From Streptomyces sp. NBC_01775 (GTDB lineage: Bacteria > Actinomycetota > Actinomycetes > Streptomycetales > Streptomycetaceae): a stretch of 64,000 nt of DNA. The translations under genes and the position numbers were made by a program. Below are positions 53,001-62,104 of the stretch, in pieces; position 1 is the stretch's first letter, and each line of letters opens with the position of its first letter. The stretch lies in the NCBI RefSeq assembly GCF_035917675.1, contig NZ_CP109104.1:3844001-3908000 (forward strand), given 5' to 3'. Under the pieces are notes generated by a model. That model was not told the origin of the DNA. It did no database searches and saw only the letters and a program-made list of their open reading frames with translations.

Positions 53001-53540
53001 GTCGATGGAGCTGTCGAAGTAGACACCCGGCGAGCGGACGAGCTGTGTGACGACGACACGCTCGGTGCCGTTGACCACGAAGGTGCCCTTGTTGGTCATG
53101 AGCGGGAAGTCGCCCATGAAGACCGTCTGGGACTTGATCTCGCCGGTCTCGTTGTTGGTGAATTCGGCGGTGACGAAGAGCGGAGCCGCGTACGTGAAGT
53201 CGCGCTCCTTGCACTCGTCGATGGAGTTCTTGGGGGGCTCGAAGCGGTGGTCGCGGAAGGTCAGCGACATCGACCCGGAGAAGTCCTCGATCGGGGAGAT
53301 CTCCTCGAAGATCTCTTCCAGACCGGACTTGGTGGGGACGTCCTGTCCGCTGTCCAGCGCGGCCTCGACGCGACCCTTCCAGGCGTCGTTCCCGAGCAGC
53401 CAGTCAAAGCTCTCGGTCTGGAGCGCGAGAAGGTTCGGAACCTCGAGGGGCTCCTTGATCTTCGCAAAAGAGATACGCAGCGGGGCAGTGCTGGCGCCGT
53501 TGTTCGAATTGGCAGTCGAGGCGGTGCGCGAGGCGGCCAA
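50058..53540 (-). CDS. rpoB: RNA polymerase beta subunit with unusual rifamycin-region residues
   Basis: The 1160-residue subunit starts at TTG 53540 ([12 protein letters not shown]), chosen because GGAAGGA lies 7 nt upstream and because residue numbering then matches S. lividans/S. coelicolor (His437 in THKRR). The C-terminal sequence is [17 protein letters not shown]. The rifamycin pocket reads [20 protein letters not shown]: Thr429, Ile432 and Asn442 stand where the usual actinobacterial sequence has Asn, Leu and Ser (E. coli 518, 521 and 531). His437, Asp427 and the Arg residues are kept. Ser442 changes are known resistance mutations in Streptomyces, so lowered rifamycin sensitivity is plausible. 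Confidence 0.98.
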   Translation of the reverse strand: MAASRTASTANSNNGASTAPLRISFAKIKEPLEVPNLLALQTESFDWLLGNDAWKGRVEAALDSGQDVPTKSGLEEIFEEISPIEDFSGSMSLTFRDHRFEPPKNSIDECKERDFTYAAPLFVTAEFTNNETGEIKSQTVFMGDFPLMTNKGTFVVNGTERVVVTQLVRSPGVYFDSSIDKTSDKDIYSAKIIPSRGAWLEMEVDKRDMVGVRIDRKRKQSVTVLLKALGWTTEQILEEFGQYESMRATLEKDHTQGQDDALLDIYRKLRPGEPPTREAAQTLLENLYFNPKRYDLAKVGRHKVNKKLGGDEPLNSGVLTTADVIATIKYLVKLHAGETESTSAEGDTIVIETDDIDHFGNRRLRNVGELIQNQVRTGLARMERVVRERMTTQDVEAITPQTLINIRPVVASIKEFFGTSQLSQFMDQTNPISGLTHKRRLNALGPGGLSRERAGFEVRDVHPSHYGRMCPIETPEGPNIGLIGSLASYGRVNAFGFVETPYRKVTEGVVTDEVNYLTADEEDRFVIAQANAPLTEEMRFAEDRVLIRRRGGEVDLIPGDDVDYMDVSPRQMVSVATAMIPFLEHDDANRALMGSNMMRQAVPLIKSESPLVGTGMEYRCAVDAGDVIKAEKDGVVQEVSADYVTVANDDGTYNTYRVAKFTRSNQGTSFNQKVLVDEGARVVEGQVLADGPSTDEGEMALGKNLLVAFMPWEGYNYEDAIILSQRLVQDDVLSSIHIEEHEVDARDTKLGPEEITRDIPNVSEEVLADLDERGIIRIGAEVEAGDILVGKVTPKGETELTPEERLLRAIFGEKAREVRDTSLKVPHGETGKVIGVRVFDREEGDELPPGVNQLVRVYVAQKRKITDGDKLAGRHGNKGVISKILPVEDMPFMEDGTPVDVILNPLGVPSRMNPGQVLEVHLGWLASQGWKVEGSEEWMERLAEIGADEVAPGTNVATPVFDGAREDEISGLFESTVPNRDGERMVQPSGKAHLFDGRSGEPFPAPISVGYMYILKLHHLVDDKLHARSTGPYSMITQQPLGGKAQFGGQRFGEMEVWALEAYGAAYALQELLTIKSDDVTGRVKVYEAIVKGENIPEPGIPESFKVLIKEMQSLCLNVEVLSSDGMSIEMRDTDEDVFRAAEELGIDLSRREPSSVEEV

Positions 53541-53959
53541 GAGGGGGTCCTTCCGAGGGCTCGGACTCTCTACACGCATACCGGTGCCCCTGGTGACGGG
53601 CAGGGGGCAGCTAAAAGGCAGCGCAAAGGGTCAGTGTAGCCACAAGGCCCACTGATGTCCAGAGCGGATTTCAGGAAACCGGCTCACGCCCCGGTCTCCA
53701 CCTCCTGCGGTTGTTCTTCTCGTTTCCACCACCGTCCCAACGGCCTCGATACGCCGGGGCGGACCACGCTCGACTGCGGCACTTCTCGCCTGCCGCAACA
53801 CTTCCCGCTTCGCTCTCGATCCATGCCTCGAATCCAGGATCGATGTGACGACGCGTCCCGAGAATTGCGCGCTGCGTGCCGTTCGTCAAGGCCCCCAGGG
53901 GCAACGAAGATCACCATACCCGCCAGTGCCTGCGGACGGCGCAAGCGTCACAGCGACGC

Positions 53960-53995
53960 CGAAGGGCGACCACCCGTGTGGGTGATCGCCCTTCG
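53960..53995 (-). terminator. Attenuator-like hairpin between rplL and rpoB
   Basis: A 16-bp stem with one mismatch pairs 53960-53975 with 53980-53995 (outer arm CGAAGGGCGA). It begins 83 nt after the rplL stop in the 537-bp rplL-rpoB spacer (53541-54077). The position is that of the partial terminator known between rplL and rpoB in other bacteria. The rest of the spacer shows no credible gene. Confidence 0.75.
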
Positions 53996-54077
53996 CTGCT
54001 CCCCCACCCTCTCGGGGTAGGAGCGCGTGACCCGGTGACTCAGGAAGTCATCGCGTCGGTGACTCGGTGAGCCAGGT

Positions 54078-54464
54078 TCACTTGACCTCGACGGAGGCAC
54101 CGGCAGCCTCGAGGGACTCCTTGGCCTTCTCGGCGGCGTCCTTGGCGACCTTCTCGAGGACCGGCTTCGGGGTGCCGTCCACGAGCTCCTTGGCCTCCTT
54201 CAGACCCAGCGAGGTCAGCTCACGCACGACCTTGATGACCTGGATCTTCTTGTCGCCGGCGCCGGTGAGGACGACGTCGAACTCGTCCTGCTCCTCGACG
54301 GCCTCGGTCGCGGCGGGGCCACCCGGGGCCTGGACGACGGCGGCGGCCGGCGCGGCGGCCTCGACGTCGAACTTCTCCTCGAACTTCTTCACGAAGTCGG
54401 ACAGCTCGACGAGGGTCATCTCCTCGAACTGGGCAAGCAGGTCATCCTGGCTGAGCTTCGCCAT
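54078..54464 (-). CDS. rplL: 50S ribosomal protein L7/L12
   Basis: L7/L12 forms the flexible stalk that recruits translational GTPases. The 128-residue product starts [21 protein letters not shown], has an Ala/Pro-rich hinge (about 37-57) and the C-terminal domain [20 protein letters not shown]...[17 protein letters not shown]. It follows rplJ by 87 nt. Confidence 0.99.
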   Translation of the reverse strand: MAKLSQDDLLAQFEEMTLVELSDFVKKFEEKFDVEAAAPAAAVVQAPGGPAATEAVEEQDEFDVVLTGAGDKKIQVIKVVRELTSLGLKEAKELVDGTPKPVLEKVAKDAAEKAKESLEAAGASVEVK

Positions 54465-54551
54465 GGTGCTGGTCCTTCCAATAAGTCGGCGGGTGCCGGA
54501 TCAATATGTCGGCGGGCTTACGGGCCCGCTGCGACCGGGTGCGCGAGTTGG

Positions 54552-55124
54552 TTACTCGGACTCGGCCTCGGCGGGAGCCGGAGTGTCGGCACCGCCCTGC
54601 TCTTCGACCTTGCTGCGAAGCGCGTCCGCGGTGCGGACGAACTTCGTGAGCGGGGCCTGGAAGGTCGCCGCGGCCTTGGCCATGGACGCCTTCATGCCAC
54701 CGGCCAGCTTGGAGAGCAGCACCTCGCGGGACTCGAGGTCCGCGAGCTTCTTCAGGTCGTCGGCGCCGTACAGCGCGCCGTCGACGATGCCGCCCTTGAT
54801 CACGAGGGCGGGGTTGTCCTTGGCGAAGTCACGAAGACCCTTCGCCGCCTCGACCGGGTCACCGGTCACGAAGGCGACAGCCGAAGAGCCCGTGAGGAAC
54901 TCGTCCAGCTCGTTGATCCCGGCCTCGTTGGCCGCAATCTTGGTCAGCGTGTTCTTCACCACACGGTACTGAGCGTTCTCACCGAGCGAGCGGCGCAGCT
55001 GCTTGAGCTGGGCCACGGACAGCCCGGTGTACGCGGTGACCACAGCGGCGCTGGAGTTACGGAACTTGTCCGTAATCTCACCAACGGCGTCGATCTTGTC
55101 GGGCGCGACCTGATCCCTTGCCAT
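54552..55124 (-). CDS. rplJ: 50S ribosomal protein L10
   Basis: L10 anchors L7/L12 dimers to the ribosome and represses its own operon through the leader. The 190-residue product starts [20 protein letters not shown] and contains [33 protein letters not shown]. The C-terminal helix binds L12, and the acidic tail is ...[12 protein letters not shown] 55124 was chosen over longer forms because GGAAGGAGG lies just upstream. Confidence 0.98.
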   Translation of the reverse strand: MARDQVAPDKIDAVGEITDKFRNSSAAVVTAYTGLSVAQLKQLRRSLGENAQYRVVKNTLTKIAANEAGINELDEFLTGSSAVAFVTGDPVEAAKGLRDFAKDNPALVIKGGIVDGALYGADDLKKLADLESREVLLSKLAGGMKASMAKAAATFQAPLTKFVRTADALRSKVEEQGGADTPAPAEAESE

Positions 55125-55181
55125 GAGCCTCGGCCTCCTTCCGGGTGATGAGGACCGCTCGGAAGGGGCTGAACACAACAA

Positions 55182-55208
55182 ACGCCCCAGCGCAGGCGCA
55201 TGGGGCGT
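55182..55208 (-). promoter_or_regulatory. Terminator-like hairpin in the L10 leader
   Basis: The stem TGGGGCGT/ACGCCCCA (55182-55189 with 55201-55208) is followed on the minus strand by TTTGTTGTG. It lies about 60 nt before rplJ inside a leader of about 220 nt, so it may attenuate rplJL-rpoBC according to L10 level. It is part of the 303-bp stretch 55125-55427, which has no gene. Confidence 0.6.
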
Positions 55209-55348
55209 CAGCTCGACCGAAGTGCGTGGAGCACCAGGGGAGTTCTTCCTCAGTCACCTGCGCGGGCCGTCCGCGGTGAGCGGATCCTTCGGTCACCGTG
55301 CACTCCGTATGCGCACGACGACGACCAGCGGTCTTTGGCTTCCCGTTG

Positions 55349-55378
55349 AGAGTACGCGAACGGCCCCTTGAGCGGCAA
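55349..55378 (-). promoter_or_regulatory. Promoter of rplJ-rplL
   Basis: TTGCCG (55378-55373), an 18-nt spacer and TACTCT (55354-55349) on the minus strand precede the L10 leader. This is a good vegetative match. Confidence 0.65.
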
Positions 55379-55427
55379 ATCCACCCAGGGGCCGTCGGCT
55401 CCGGCTCGGTTCAGCCTCGGGAGCGGG

Positions 55428-56333
55428 TCAGCTCTGGCCGCCGGTCAGCTCGGTGAAGTCCATGGCGTCGGAGGAGGAGGGGTCCTCGACGTTGACCTCG
55501 GTGCCGTAGTCCGAGTAGTAGACCGTGGAGTCCAGGTCGCCCTGGCCCTTGGTGCTCTTGGCGGTCTCCCGCTTCTTGACCAGCAGGTCCTGGTCGTCGA
55601 CCCACAGGTCGATCTTCTCGGTGGTCATGCCGGTCTGCTCCAGCTGCTGCTGCAACTGCTGGAGTTCCTTCTCGCTCAGGTCCTTGGACTGCATCTTGGC
55701 CAGCTCGGAGACCTTGACGGTGCCGGAGTAGTGGGTGGCCTTCTTGCCGCGCACCTGCTCGCTGCCGACCTGCTTGACCTTCTTGCTGGCCAGGAGCAGC
55801 TGGACGGAGCGGGCGGGGTTGTTGTTCTGGAGCTGGTCCTTCATGAACGCGCCGGAGGCACCCGCCTTCTCGGCGAGCACGTCGTAGTCGTACTTGATCC
55901 AGTGCTTGCCCTTGCCGGCGGTGGAGGCGAACTCGTCGCCCATGTTCACGTACATGGCGTCCTTGGCGTAGCGCACCGTCATGGGCTTGTTGCCCATCGG
56001 GGAGCCCTTGGTGGCGCTGCCGGACTGGGTGACCTCGATGTCGCCGGTCACTCCGCCCTCGGACCAGTCCATGACGCCCTTGAGGTCGGAGCTCATGTCG
56101 CCCTGGGGCGTGGTCTGCTTCTGTACGCCGTCGACCTTCGCGGACTGCTGCTTCTCGGTCGCAGTGGACGCCTTGCGCAGCTCTACGAGCGTGCCCTGGA
56201 GGGGCGAGCCGCCCGCCTTCGATCCACCGCCGCCGCTGCCGCCGTCTCCCCCGCTGTCGCTGCCGCCACAGGCCGTGAGGCCCGCCGTCAGCACCACGCC
56301 CGCTGCCGCCGCCGCTATTCGTGTCTTCTGCAC
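55428..56333 (-). CDS. LppX/LprG-like lipoprotein
   Basis: The 301-residue precursor has a lipoprotein signal peptide with lipobox LTAC (Cys22 becomes lipidated), a Gly/Ser/Asp linker, and a mature domain. The mature domain resembles the LppX/LprAFG half-barrel family (GTLVELRKASTATEKQQSAKV...KGVMDWSEGG..., KYDYDVLAEKAG..., KKATHYSGTVKVSEL..., IDLWVDDQDLLVKKRET). Members bind hydrophobic lipids at the cell surface. It lies between rplA and rplJ on the same strand but has hairpins on the rplA side, so it is probably an independent gene. Confidence 0.85.
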   Translation of the reverse strand: MQKTRIAAAAAGVVLTAGLTACGGSDSGGDGGSGGGGSKAGGSPLQGTLVELRKASTATEKQQSAKVDGVQKQTTPQGDMSSDLKGVMDWSEGGVTGDIEVTQSGSATKGSPMGNKPMTVRYAKDAMYVNMGDEFASTAGKGKHWIKYDYDVLAEKAGASGAFMKDQLQNNNPARSVQLLLASKKVKQVGSEQVRGKKATHYSGTVKVSELAKMQSKDLSEKELQQLQQQLEQTGMTTEKIDLWVDDQDLLVKKRETAKSTKGQGDLDSTVYYSDYGTEVNVEDPSSSDAMDFTELTGGQS

Positions 56334-56469
56334 GGGAATGCCCCCGATTCCGAACTGGACTCTGACCCCAAGGTTTCTTCAGCCGCACCTTACGCAACGT
56401 GCAAGACGAAATACCCCGTGGGCCGGGTTCCACCCAGCCGGGCGGCGCGCACCCCGCGGAAACGGCGAA

Positions 56470-56508
56470 GGCCGGTGCCCGCCCCCTGATGAGGAGCGGG
56501 CACCGGCC
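56470..56508 (-). terminator. Terminator after rplK-rplA
   Basis: A perfect 13-bp stem (GGCCGGTGCCCGC, 56470-56482 with 56496-56508) starts 39 nt after the rplA stop. Confidence 0.8.
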
Positions 56509-56546
56509 CTGATGCCATCCGGCCGGCCGACGGATCGGCCTTCGGA

Positions 56547-57269
56547 TCAGACCGCCGCCGGGTCCTCCTCGGTGAGGAGGTTGCGGGTGCGGTTGCCGTC
56601 GACCGGGATGCCCGGGCCCATGGTGGTGGTGAAGGTGGCCTTCTTGACGTACCGGCCCTTCGCCGCCGCGGGCTTCAGCCTGTTGATCTCCTCAAGGGCC
56701 GCGCCGTAGTTCTCGACGAGCTGCGTCTCGTCGAAGGACGCCTTGCCGATGATGAAGTGCAGGTTGGCGTGCTTGTCGACGCGGAACTCGATCTTGCCGC
56801 CCTTGATGTCCGTGACGGCCTTGGTGACATCCGGGGTGACGGTGCCGGTCTTCGGGTTCGGCATCAGACCACGCGGACCGAGCACGCGGCCGAGACGGCC
56901 GACCTTGCCCATGAGGTCCGGGGTCGCGACGACGGCGTCGAAGTCGAGACGGCCGCCGGCGACCTCCTCGATCAGTTCGTCGGAGCCGACGATGTCGGCG
57001 CCAGCGGCCTCCGCTGCCGCAGCACGGTCGCCGGTCGCGAAGACCAGGACCCGGGCGGTCTTACCGGTGCCGTGCGGGAGGTTGACGGTGCCGCGGACCA
57101 TCTGGTCGGCCTTGCGCGGGTCGACACCCAGGCGCAGGGCGACCTCGACGGTCGCGTCGAACTTCTTCGTGGCGGTCTCCTTGGCGAGGCGGACGGCCTC
57201 CAGGGGCGCGTACTGACGCGTCTTGTCGATCTTCGCGTCCGCTTCGCGGAGAGTCTTGCTGCGCTTCAC
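56547..57269 (-). CDS. rplA: 50S ribosomal protein L1
   Basis: L1 forms the mobile stalk near the E site and represses the L11 operon in E. coli. The 240-residue product starts [20 protein letters not shown]. It has the family blocks [23 protein letters not shown] and [25 protein letters not shown]. It follows rplK by 86 nt. Confidence 0.98.
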   Translation of the reverse strand: MKRSKTLREADAKIDKTRQYAPLEAVRLAKETATKKFDATVEVALRLGVDPRKADQMVRGTVNLPHGTGKTARVLVFATGDRAAAAEAAGADIVGSDELIEEVAGGRLDFDAVVATPDLMGKVGRLGRVLGPRGLMPNPKTGTVTPDVTKAVTDIKGGKIEFRVDKHANLHFIIGKASFDETQLVENYGAALEEINRLKPAAAKGRYVKKATFTTTMGPGIPVDGNRTRNLLTEEDPAAV

Positions 57270-57355
57270 TGCTTCTCCTGACAGTTGGAGTCGTGGTACG
57301 GGCCAGCGCTTGGCCCTGCCACGGCGATACGGGACGTGCCGGGGACCGCGAACGG

Positions 57356-57790
57356 TCAGCCTTCGACGGTCACACCCATGGAACGGGCGGTACCGGCGAT
57401 GATCTTCTCGGCGGCGTCCATGTCGTTGGCGTTGAGGTCGGGCATCTTGGTGGTGGCGATCTCACGCACCTGGTCGCGGGTGAGCTTTGCGACCTTGTTG
57501 GTGTGCGGAACGCCGGAGCCCTTCTCGATACCGGCAGCCTTGAGGATCATCTTCGAGGCCGGCGGCGTCTTGGTGATGAAGGTGAAGGAGCGGTCCTCGT
57601 AGACCGTGATCTCCACCGGGATCACCCAGCCACGCTGCGACTCGGTCGCGGCGTTGTACGCCTTGCAGAACTCCATGATGTTGACGCCGTGCTGACCCAG
57701 CGCCGGACCGACCGGCGGAGCCGGGTTGGCGGCACCGGCCTGGATCTGGAGCTTGATCAGCCCCGCGACCTTCTTCTTCTTGGGAGGCAT
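57356..57790 (-). CDS. rplK: 50S ribosomal protein L11
   Basis: L11 binds the GTPase centre of 23S rRNA and is needed for RelA activation. The 144-residue product [20 protein letters not shown]... keeps the Pro-rich thiopeptide-contact segment [15 protein letters not shown] in wild-type form. The C-terminal block [20 protein letters not shown] follows. It is the first gene after a long spacer, so it should have its own promoter. Confidence 0.98.
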   Translation of the reverse strand: MPPKKKKVAGLIKLQIQAGAANPAPPVGPALGQHGVNIMEFCKAYNAATESQRGWVIPVEITVYEDRSFTFITKTPPASKMILKAAGIEKGSGVPHTNKVAKLTRDQVREIATTKMPDLNANDMDAAEKIIAGTARSMGVTVEG

Positions 57791-59004
57791 GTTCTCTCCG
57801 GGTCCTGGTGAGAGGTGATTCGCCCTCCACCCTTCACCCGGGCGGAGGCATACCGCACAACGATAGCCGGTACCAACGTGGGGCTTGAAACCGAGCAGGT
57901 CAGAGGGCTGGCGGAGCCTCCCCGACCTGCTCGAAAGCTGGTGTTACGGCCTGCTGCCCGCTCCCTGCCGCCGTTGGATACCGAGGGGCCGCCGTACAAC
58001 CACGGTGCCGCACTCTGGCGGCCCGTACGAGGTGTCCCCCGGGCAAAAACGTCTCGCCCGCCGAGCGGCCGGAGCCGGGCGGCCACCGGCGTCCCGGAGC
58101 CGCCAGCGATCACCAGCTCCAGCTTCCGCCCCCGCTCCTCCACGCCGCTGTTCCTGGAGGAGAAACCGGTCGGCGGCCCTTTGTCGACCGGCACGAAAGC
58201 GGTTACGGGACATGCTCCGCTGCATGGGAATTCCGGTCCGAAAACAGATGCATTTCAAGACCGATGGGAGCAATACAAATTCTCCCTGAGAGGGCACACG
58301 GAAGGACGCCGCGCGGGCGGGTGCAGGACCGGGGGGCCTGACCAGCGGCGCACGGGGAAGCGGCAAGGACCTCCACGTCCTGCCGCAACCGACGGTTCTT
58401 CCACCGCAGTTGGGCCTGCTCCTCTCAATCGGAACGTATCCGGTCGGCGGCACCACAGGCTCCGTACGGAGCGATCACTTTCTCAGAAGGAAAGGAAGGG
58501 TGAAATTCCGGAGGGGCGGCGGGAATCATCGGTCAGGCCGGCACGGGCGCTCTGTCGGTCCACGACCAGATCCAGTGGAGCCGGGAGGTGGAGGGACCCG
58601 CAGGAGGCGCTGCGCGAAGCGAACGGGAGGGAGACCACGGATGTGTGTCCACCAGGCATACATGCGCTCCGGCTGCCGGTGACGCTCCGTGGTGTTCAAC
58701 CCACCGACATCCGCGATACCGCGCTGAAGGTGATCATGGGCATGGGCCGGCTCCCCCAGCTCCACGACCAAGAGTTTGCTGTGAGGTATGTCGCTCTTCC
58801 AGTTGAGGGGAGCAACGACAGCGCCTGTCAGGCGAGTGGCGGAAGATGACACGCCAGCTGCAATTCACCCACGGGGCCGGGCAGCCGCCTCATACGCCCG
58901 GTTCATTCCAGAAGCCGAGTGGGCCATCGAGCCCCGTCAGAGTGGGACGTGCCTGGGCGACCTGGGCGGATCGGTGCATCCACCCAGGTCAAAGCAGCAG
59001 CGTC
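57791..59004. other. Unusually long nusG-rplK spacer (1.2 kb) without a recognised gene
   Basis: Between nusG and rplK lie 1214 bp. Near rplK there is a strong 9-bp stem GAGCAGGTC/GACCTGCTC (57893-57901/57924-57932), a likely leader hairpin. A less GC-rich block (about 58215-58295) and another with GAAGGAAAGGAAGGG (about 58480-58510) could hold promoters. Open frames exist on both strands (for example 57815-58849 plus), but their sequences are Arg/Pro/Gly-rich with no domain and look like chance frames of GC-rich DNA. I do not recognise any gene, RNA or mobile element here. Confidence 0.6.
58959..58990 (-). terminator. Terminator-like hairpin after nusG
   Basis: A 12-bp stem with one mismatch (GACCTGGG plus GGA) pairs 58959-58970 with 58979-58990, 14 nt after the nusG stop. 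No T-tract follows. Confidence 0.65.
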
Positions 59005-59979
59005 CTAGTTCTTCTGGATCTGGTCGAAGCTCAGCTCGACCGGGGTCTCGCGGCCGAAGATCTCGACCAGACCCTTGACCTTCTTCGAGTCGGCGTTGAT
59101 CTCGTTGATCGTCGCCTGGAGGGTGGCGAAGGGGCCGTCGGTGACGGTGACCGAGTCGCCGACCTCGAAGTCGAGCACCTGGACCTCGACCTTGCGGCCG
59201 GGACCGCCCGCCGGCTTGCCCTCTTCGTCGGCCGCGGCGGCCTTGGCGGCCTTCTCCTCGGCCTCCGGCGCGAGCATCTTGACGATCTCGTCGAGGGTCA
59301 GCGGGTAGGGGTCGTAGGCGTTGCCGACGAAGCCGGTGACGCCGGGGGTGTTACGGACGACGCCCCAGGACTCGTTGGTCAGGTCCATCCGCACCAGGAC
59401 GTAGCCGGGGAGCTTGTTCTGGCGGACGGTGCGGCGGTCGCCGTTCTTGATCTGGACGACCTCTTCCTGCGGCACCTCGGCCTGGAAGATGAAGTCCTCG
59501 ACGTTGAGCGAGACGGCGCGCTGCTCAAGGTTGGTCTTCACACGGTTCTCGTAGCCCGCGTAGGTGTGGATGACGTACCACTCGCCGGGCAGGAAGCGCA
59601 GTTCCTCGCGGAGCTGGGCGACGGGGTCGACCGGCTCTTCTTCCTCTTCGGCGGGGGCTTCCCCGTCGGCCTCGGCAGCTTCATCGGCTTCGGCCGCCTC
59701 GGCGTCCTCGTCGACGGCGCCTTCGACGTCCTCGGTCACCGTGCCCTCGGCGTCCTCGGCGACGGTGTCCTCAGCGGCGGCCTGGGCCTGGGCGTCCTCG
59801 GCGGTCTCGGCGACGGCGTCGGACTCGACGCCCATGGCCGCCTCCTCGGCGGGCAGGCCCGCGGCGGCGTCAGCAGCTTCGGCCTGGTCGACGCTGCTGT
59901 CCGCCGCCTCGACGATGTCACGCGCCGTGTCGTCACCCTCCTCGGGCTCGACGGCATCGTTCAGGTTCGGCTCAGACAC
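59005..59979 (-). CDS. nusG: Transcription termination/antitermination protein NusG with acidic N-terminal extension
   Basis: NusG binds RNA polymerase and links it to Rho or the ribosome. The 324-residue product has a disordered, very acidic Ala/Glu/Asp extension (about 1-125). The NGN domain starts at about 130 ([21 protein letters not shown]...[31 protein letters not shown]). An Ala/Lys linker and a KOW domain follow ([46 protein letters not shown]). It follows secE by 72 nt. Confidence 0.98.
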   Translation of the reverse strand: MSEPNLNDAVEPEEGDDTARDIVEAADSSVDQAEAADAAAGLPAEEAAMGVESDAVAETAEDAQAQAAAEDTVAEDAEGTVTEDVEGAVDEDAEAAEADEAAEADGEAPAEEEEEPVDPVAQLREELRFLPGEWYVIHTYAGYENRVKTNLEQRAVSLNVEDFIFQAEVPQEEVVQIKNGDRRTVRQNKLPGYVLVRMDLTNESWGVVRNTPGVTGFVGNAYDPYPLTLDEIVKMLAPEAEEKAAKAAAADEEGKPAGGPGRKVEVQVLDFEVGDSVTVTDGPFATLQATINEINADSKKVKGLVEIFGRETPVELSFDQIQKN

Positions 59980-60019
59980 GGTGGCTGCTTCTTCCTGGCT
60001 TCAAGGGGTCGTACATGCG

Positions 60020-60040
60020 GAAAGCCCCGCGAGCGGGGCT
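60020..60040 (-). terminator. Short hairpin between secE and nusG
   Basis: The stem AGCCCCG/CGGGGCT (60023-60029/60034-60040) is followed on the minus strand by TTTCC. It probably acts as a partial terminator or processing signal. Confidence 0.5.
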
Positions 60041-60051
60041 CCGCGGGAGGG

Positions 60052-60333
60052 TCAGCTGAAGATGTACTTCATTGCTTCTGACAACCCATAGTCAATCACG
60101 AACACCAAAGCGATGATGATGACGACAAAAACGATCACCACGGAGGTGTACGTGGAGAGCTGCTGCCGAGTCGGCCAGACAACCTTGCGAAGCTCCGCGA
60201 CGATCTGGCGGTAGAAAAGCGCAAGGCGAGCCAGTGGCCCCTTTTTCGCCCGCTTTCCGCCCTTACGAGGCTTGTTGCCCTCGGACGACCCTCCGGGCTC
60301 AGGGACCTCGGTGGTGTCCGTGATCTCCGTCAC
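60052..60333 (-). CDS. secE: Preprotein translocase subunit SecE
   Basis: SecE clamps the SecY channel. The 93-residue product has a charged N-terminal extension (GNKPRKGGKRAKKGPLARL), the conserved amphipathic motif FYRQIVAELRKVVWPTRQQL, and one membrane helix (SVVIVFVVIIIALVFVIDYGL). It lies between tRNA-Trp and nusG. Confidence 0.98.
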   Translation of the reverse strand: MTEITDTTEVPEPGGSSEGNKPRKGGKRAKKGPLARLALFYRQIVAELRKVVWPTRQQLSTYTSVVIVFVVIIIALVFVIDYGLSEAMKYIFS

Positions 60334-60461
60334 TCGTCCTCACCTGATCCGGGTCGTGGCCCTGCGGCGTCCGGCCCGGCCGCACGGCGGTGCAATTCAG
60401 TGCATTTCGGAACGTACGCAGAGATGCGTACGCAGGCACACACCTCGCGACGTGTGTGTAG

Positions 60462-60534
60462 CAGGGTCGGAGGGACTCGAACCCACAACCGCTGGTTTTG
60501 GAGACCAGTGCTCTGCCAATTGAGCTACGACCCT
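60462..60534 (-). tRNA. tRNA-Trp (anticodon CCA)
   Basis: The 73-nt gene folds as a cloverleaf. The acceptor stem is AGGGTCG/CGACCCT, the D-arm begins GCTC, the anticodon stem is CTGGT/ACCAG with loop CTCCAAA (anticodon CCA), and the T-loop is GGTTCGAGTCC. The discriminator base is G and CCA is not encoded. Its place just before secE is conserved. Confidence 0.97.
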
Positions 60535-60713
60535 TTGTGGTTCCTTCAACCTACCGCATACAGACAGTCGCATGGCGCGCGCGCTCTGAGTGATGAGTGA
60601 AGGCCAACGACGTGTGAGTGTACGTGCTCAGCGCGCGGGCGTCGAACAGGATGCTGCGGTGCCGTGCCCGAACCCCGGTGCCCCCGGCTCCGGCGGTCTG
60701 GGAACATGCGTGT

Positions 60714-61949
60714 ATGACCGCTGCGACCCCCTCTGCACAGTCCCCCTCCGAGCGACGTCTCTCGGCCCGTATCAGCGCGATCTCCGAGTCCGCGACGCTG
60801 GCCGTCGACGCCAAGGCGAAGGCGCTCAAGGCCGCCGGGCGCCCCGTGATCGGGTTCGGAGCCGGCGAGCCGGACTTCCCGACACCCGACTACATCGTCG
60901 AGGCCGCCGTCGCCGCCGCGCGGGACCCCAAGAACCACAGGTACTCCCCGGCAGGCGGACTGCCCGAACTGAAGTCCGCCATCGCCGCGAAGACGCTGCG
61001 GGATTCCGGATACGAGGTCGAGGCGTCCCAGGTGCTCGTCACCAACGGTGGCAAGCAGGCCATCTACGAGGCGTTCGCCGCGCTGCTCGACCCGGGCGAC
61101 GAGGTCATCGTCCCGGCGCCGTACTGGACCACCTACCCGGAGTCGATCCGGCTGGCCGGCGGCGTCCCCGTGCCGGTCGTGGCGGACGAGACGACCGGAT
61201 ACCGGCTGACGGTCGAGCAGTTGGAGGCCGCGCGCACGGAGAAGACCAAGGTGCTGGTCTTCGTGTCCCCCTCCAACCCGACCGGCGCCGTCTACCCGCG
61301 CGAGCAGGTCGAGGAGATCGGCCGCTGGGCCGTCGAGCACGGGCTGTGGGTGCTCACCGACGAGATCTACGAGCACCTGGTGTACGGGGACGCCGAGTTC
61401 ACCTCGATGCCGGCCGTGGTGCCCGAGCTGCGCGACAGGTGCGTGGTCGTCAACGGCGTGGCGAAGACGTACGCCATGACGGGCTGGCGGGTGGGCTGGA
61501 TCCTGGGCCCGCAGGACGTGGTCAAGGCGGCTTCCAACCTCCAGTCGCACGCCACCTCGAACGTCAGCAACGTCTCGCAGGTCGCCGCGCTGGCCGCCGT
61601 ATCCGGCGACCTGGAGGCGGTCGCCGCGATGCGCGAGGCGTTCGACCGGCGGCGGCGCACCATCGTCCGGATGCTCAACGAGATCGACGGGGTGCTCTGC
61701 CCCGAGCCCGAGGGCGCCTTCTACGCCTACCCCTCGGTCAAGGCCCTGCTGGGCAAGGAGATCCGGGGCAAGCGGCCCGCCACCAGCGTGGAGCTGGCCG
61801 CGCTGATCCTGGAGGAGGTCGAGGTCGCGGTCGTACCGGGCGAGGCGTTCGGCACCCCGGGCTATCTGCGGCTCTCCTACGCGCTGGGTGACGAGGACCT
61901 GGTGGAGGGCGTCTCGCGCGTCCAGAAGCTGCTGGCCGAAGCGCGCTAG
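60714..61949 (+). CDS. aspC: Pyridoxal-phosphate aminotransferase, aspartate type (class I)
   Basis: The 411-residue product transfers amino groups, most likely between aspartate and 2-oxoglutarate. Motifs are [48 protein letters not shown], the Asn in [20 protein letters not shown] and the PLP Lys251 in [16 protein letters not shown]. The conserved C-terminal Arg is in [11 protein letters not shown] 60714 was chosen because homology starts after it. It diverges from tRNA-Trp/secE and ends at a strong terminator. Confidence 0.93.
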   Translation: MTAATPSAQSPSERRLSARISAISESATLAVDAKAKALKAAGRPVIGFGAGEPDFPTPDYIVEAAVAAARDPKNHRYSPAGGLPELKSAIAAKTLRDSGYEVEASQVLVTNGGKQAIYEAFAALLDPGDEVIVPAPYWTTYPESIRLAGGVPVPVVADETTGYRLTVEQLEAARTEKTKVLVFVSPSNPTGAVYPREQVEEIGRWAVEHGLWVLTDEIYEHLVYGDAEFTSMPAVVPELRDRCVVVNGVAKTYAMTGWRVGWILGPQDVVKAASNLQSHATSNVSNVSQVAALAAVSGDLEAVAAMREAFDRRRRTIVRMLNEIDGVLCPEPEGAFYAYPSVKALLGKEIRGKRPATSVELAALILEEVEVAVVPGEAFGTPGYLRLSYALGDEDLVEGVSRVQKLLAEAR

Positions 61950-61999
61950 CGGCGGCGCGCACCTTCCGTTTCCCCTGCCGTTCCGCGGTCGCGGCACTC

Positions 62000-62041
62000 C
62001 ACGAGCGGGCCCGGGCACTCCCCCGGGCCCGCTCGTGCTTT
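62000..62041 (+). terminator. Terminator after the aminotransferase gene
   Basis: A perfect 16-bp stem (CACGAGCGGGCCCGGG, 62000-62015 with 62022-62037) is followed by CTTT. It starts 51 nt after the stop. Confidence 0.88.
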
Positions 62042-62104
62042 CGGGGCCTCCCCCTTGTGGGGACCCGCTACCTCTTCGTCACCCGGATGCGGCAGGATCT
62101 TGGG

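Noticed and set aside
50463..53639. 1058-codon plus-strand open frame opposite rpoB
   Set aside because: Antisense shadow of rpoB; no start context and no recognised domain.
57815..58849. 344-codon plus-strand open frame in the nusG-rplK spacer
   Set aside because: Arg/Pro/Gly-rich, no ribosome-binding site, no domain, and opposite to all flanking genes. Treated as a chance frame, though the spacer itself is reported.
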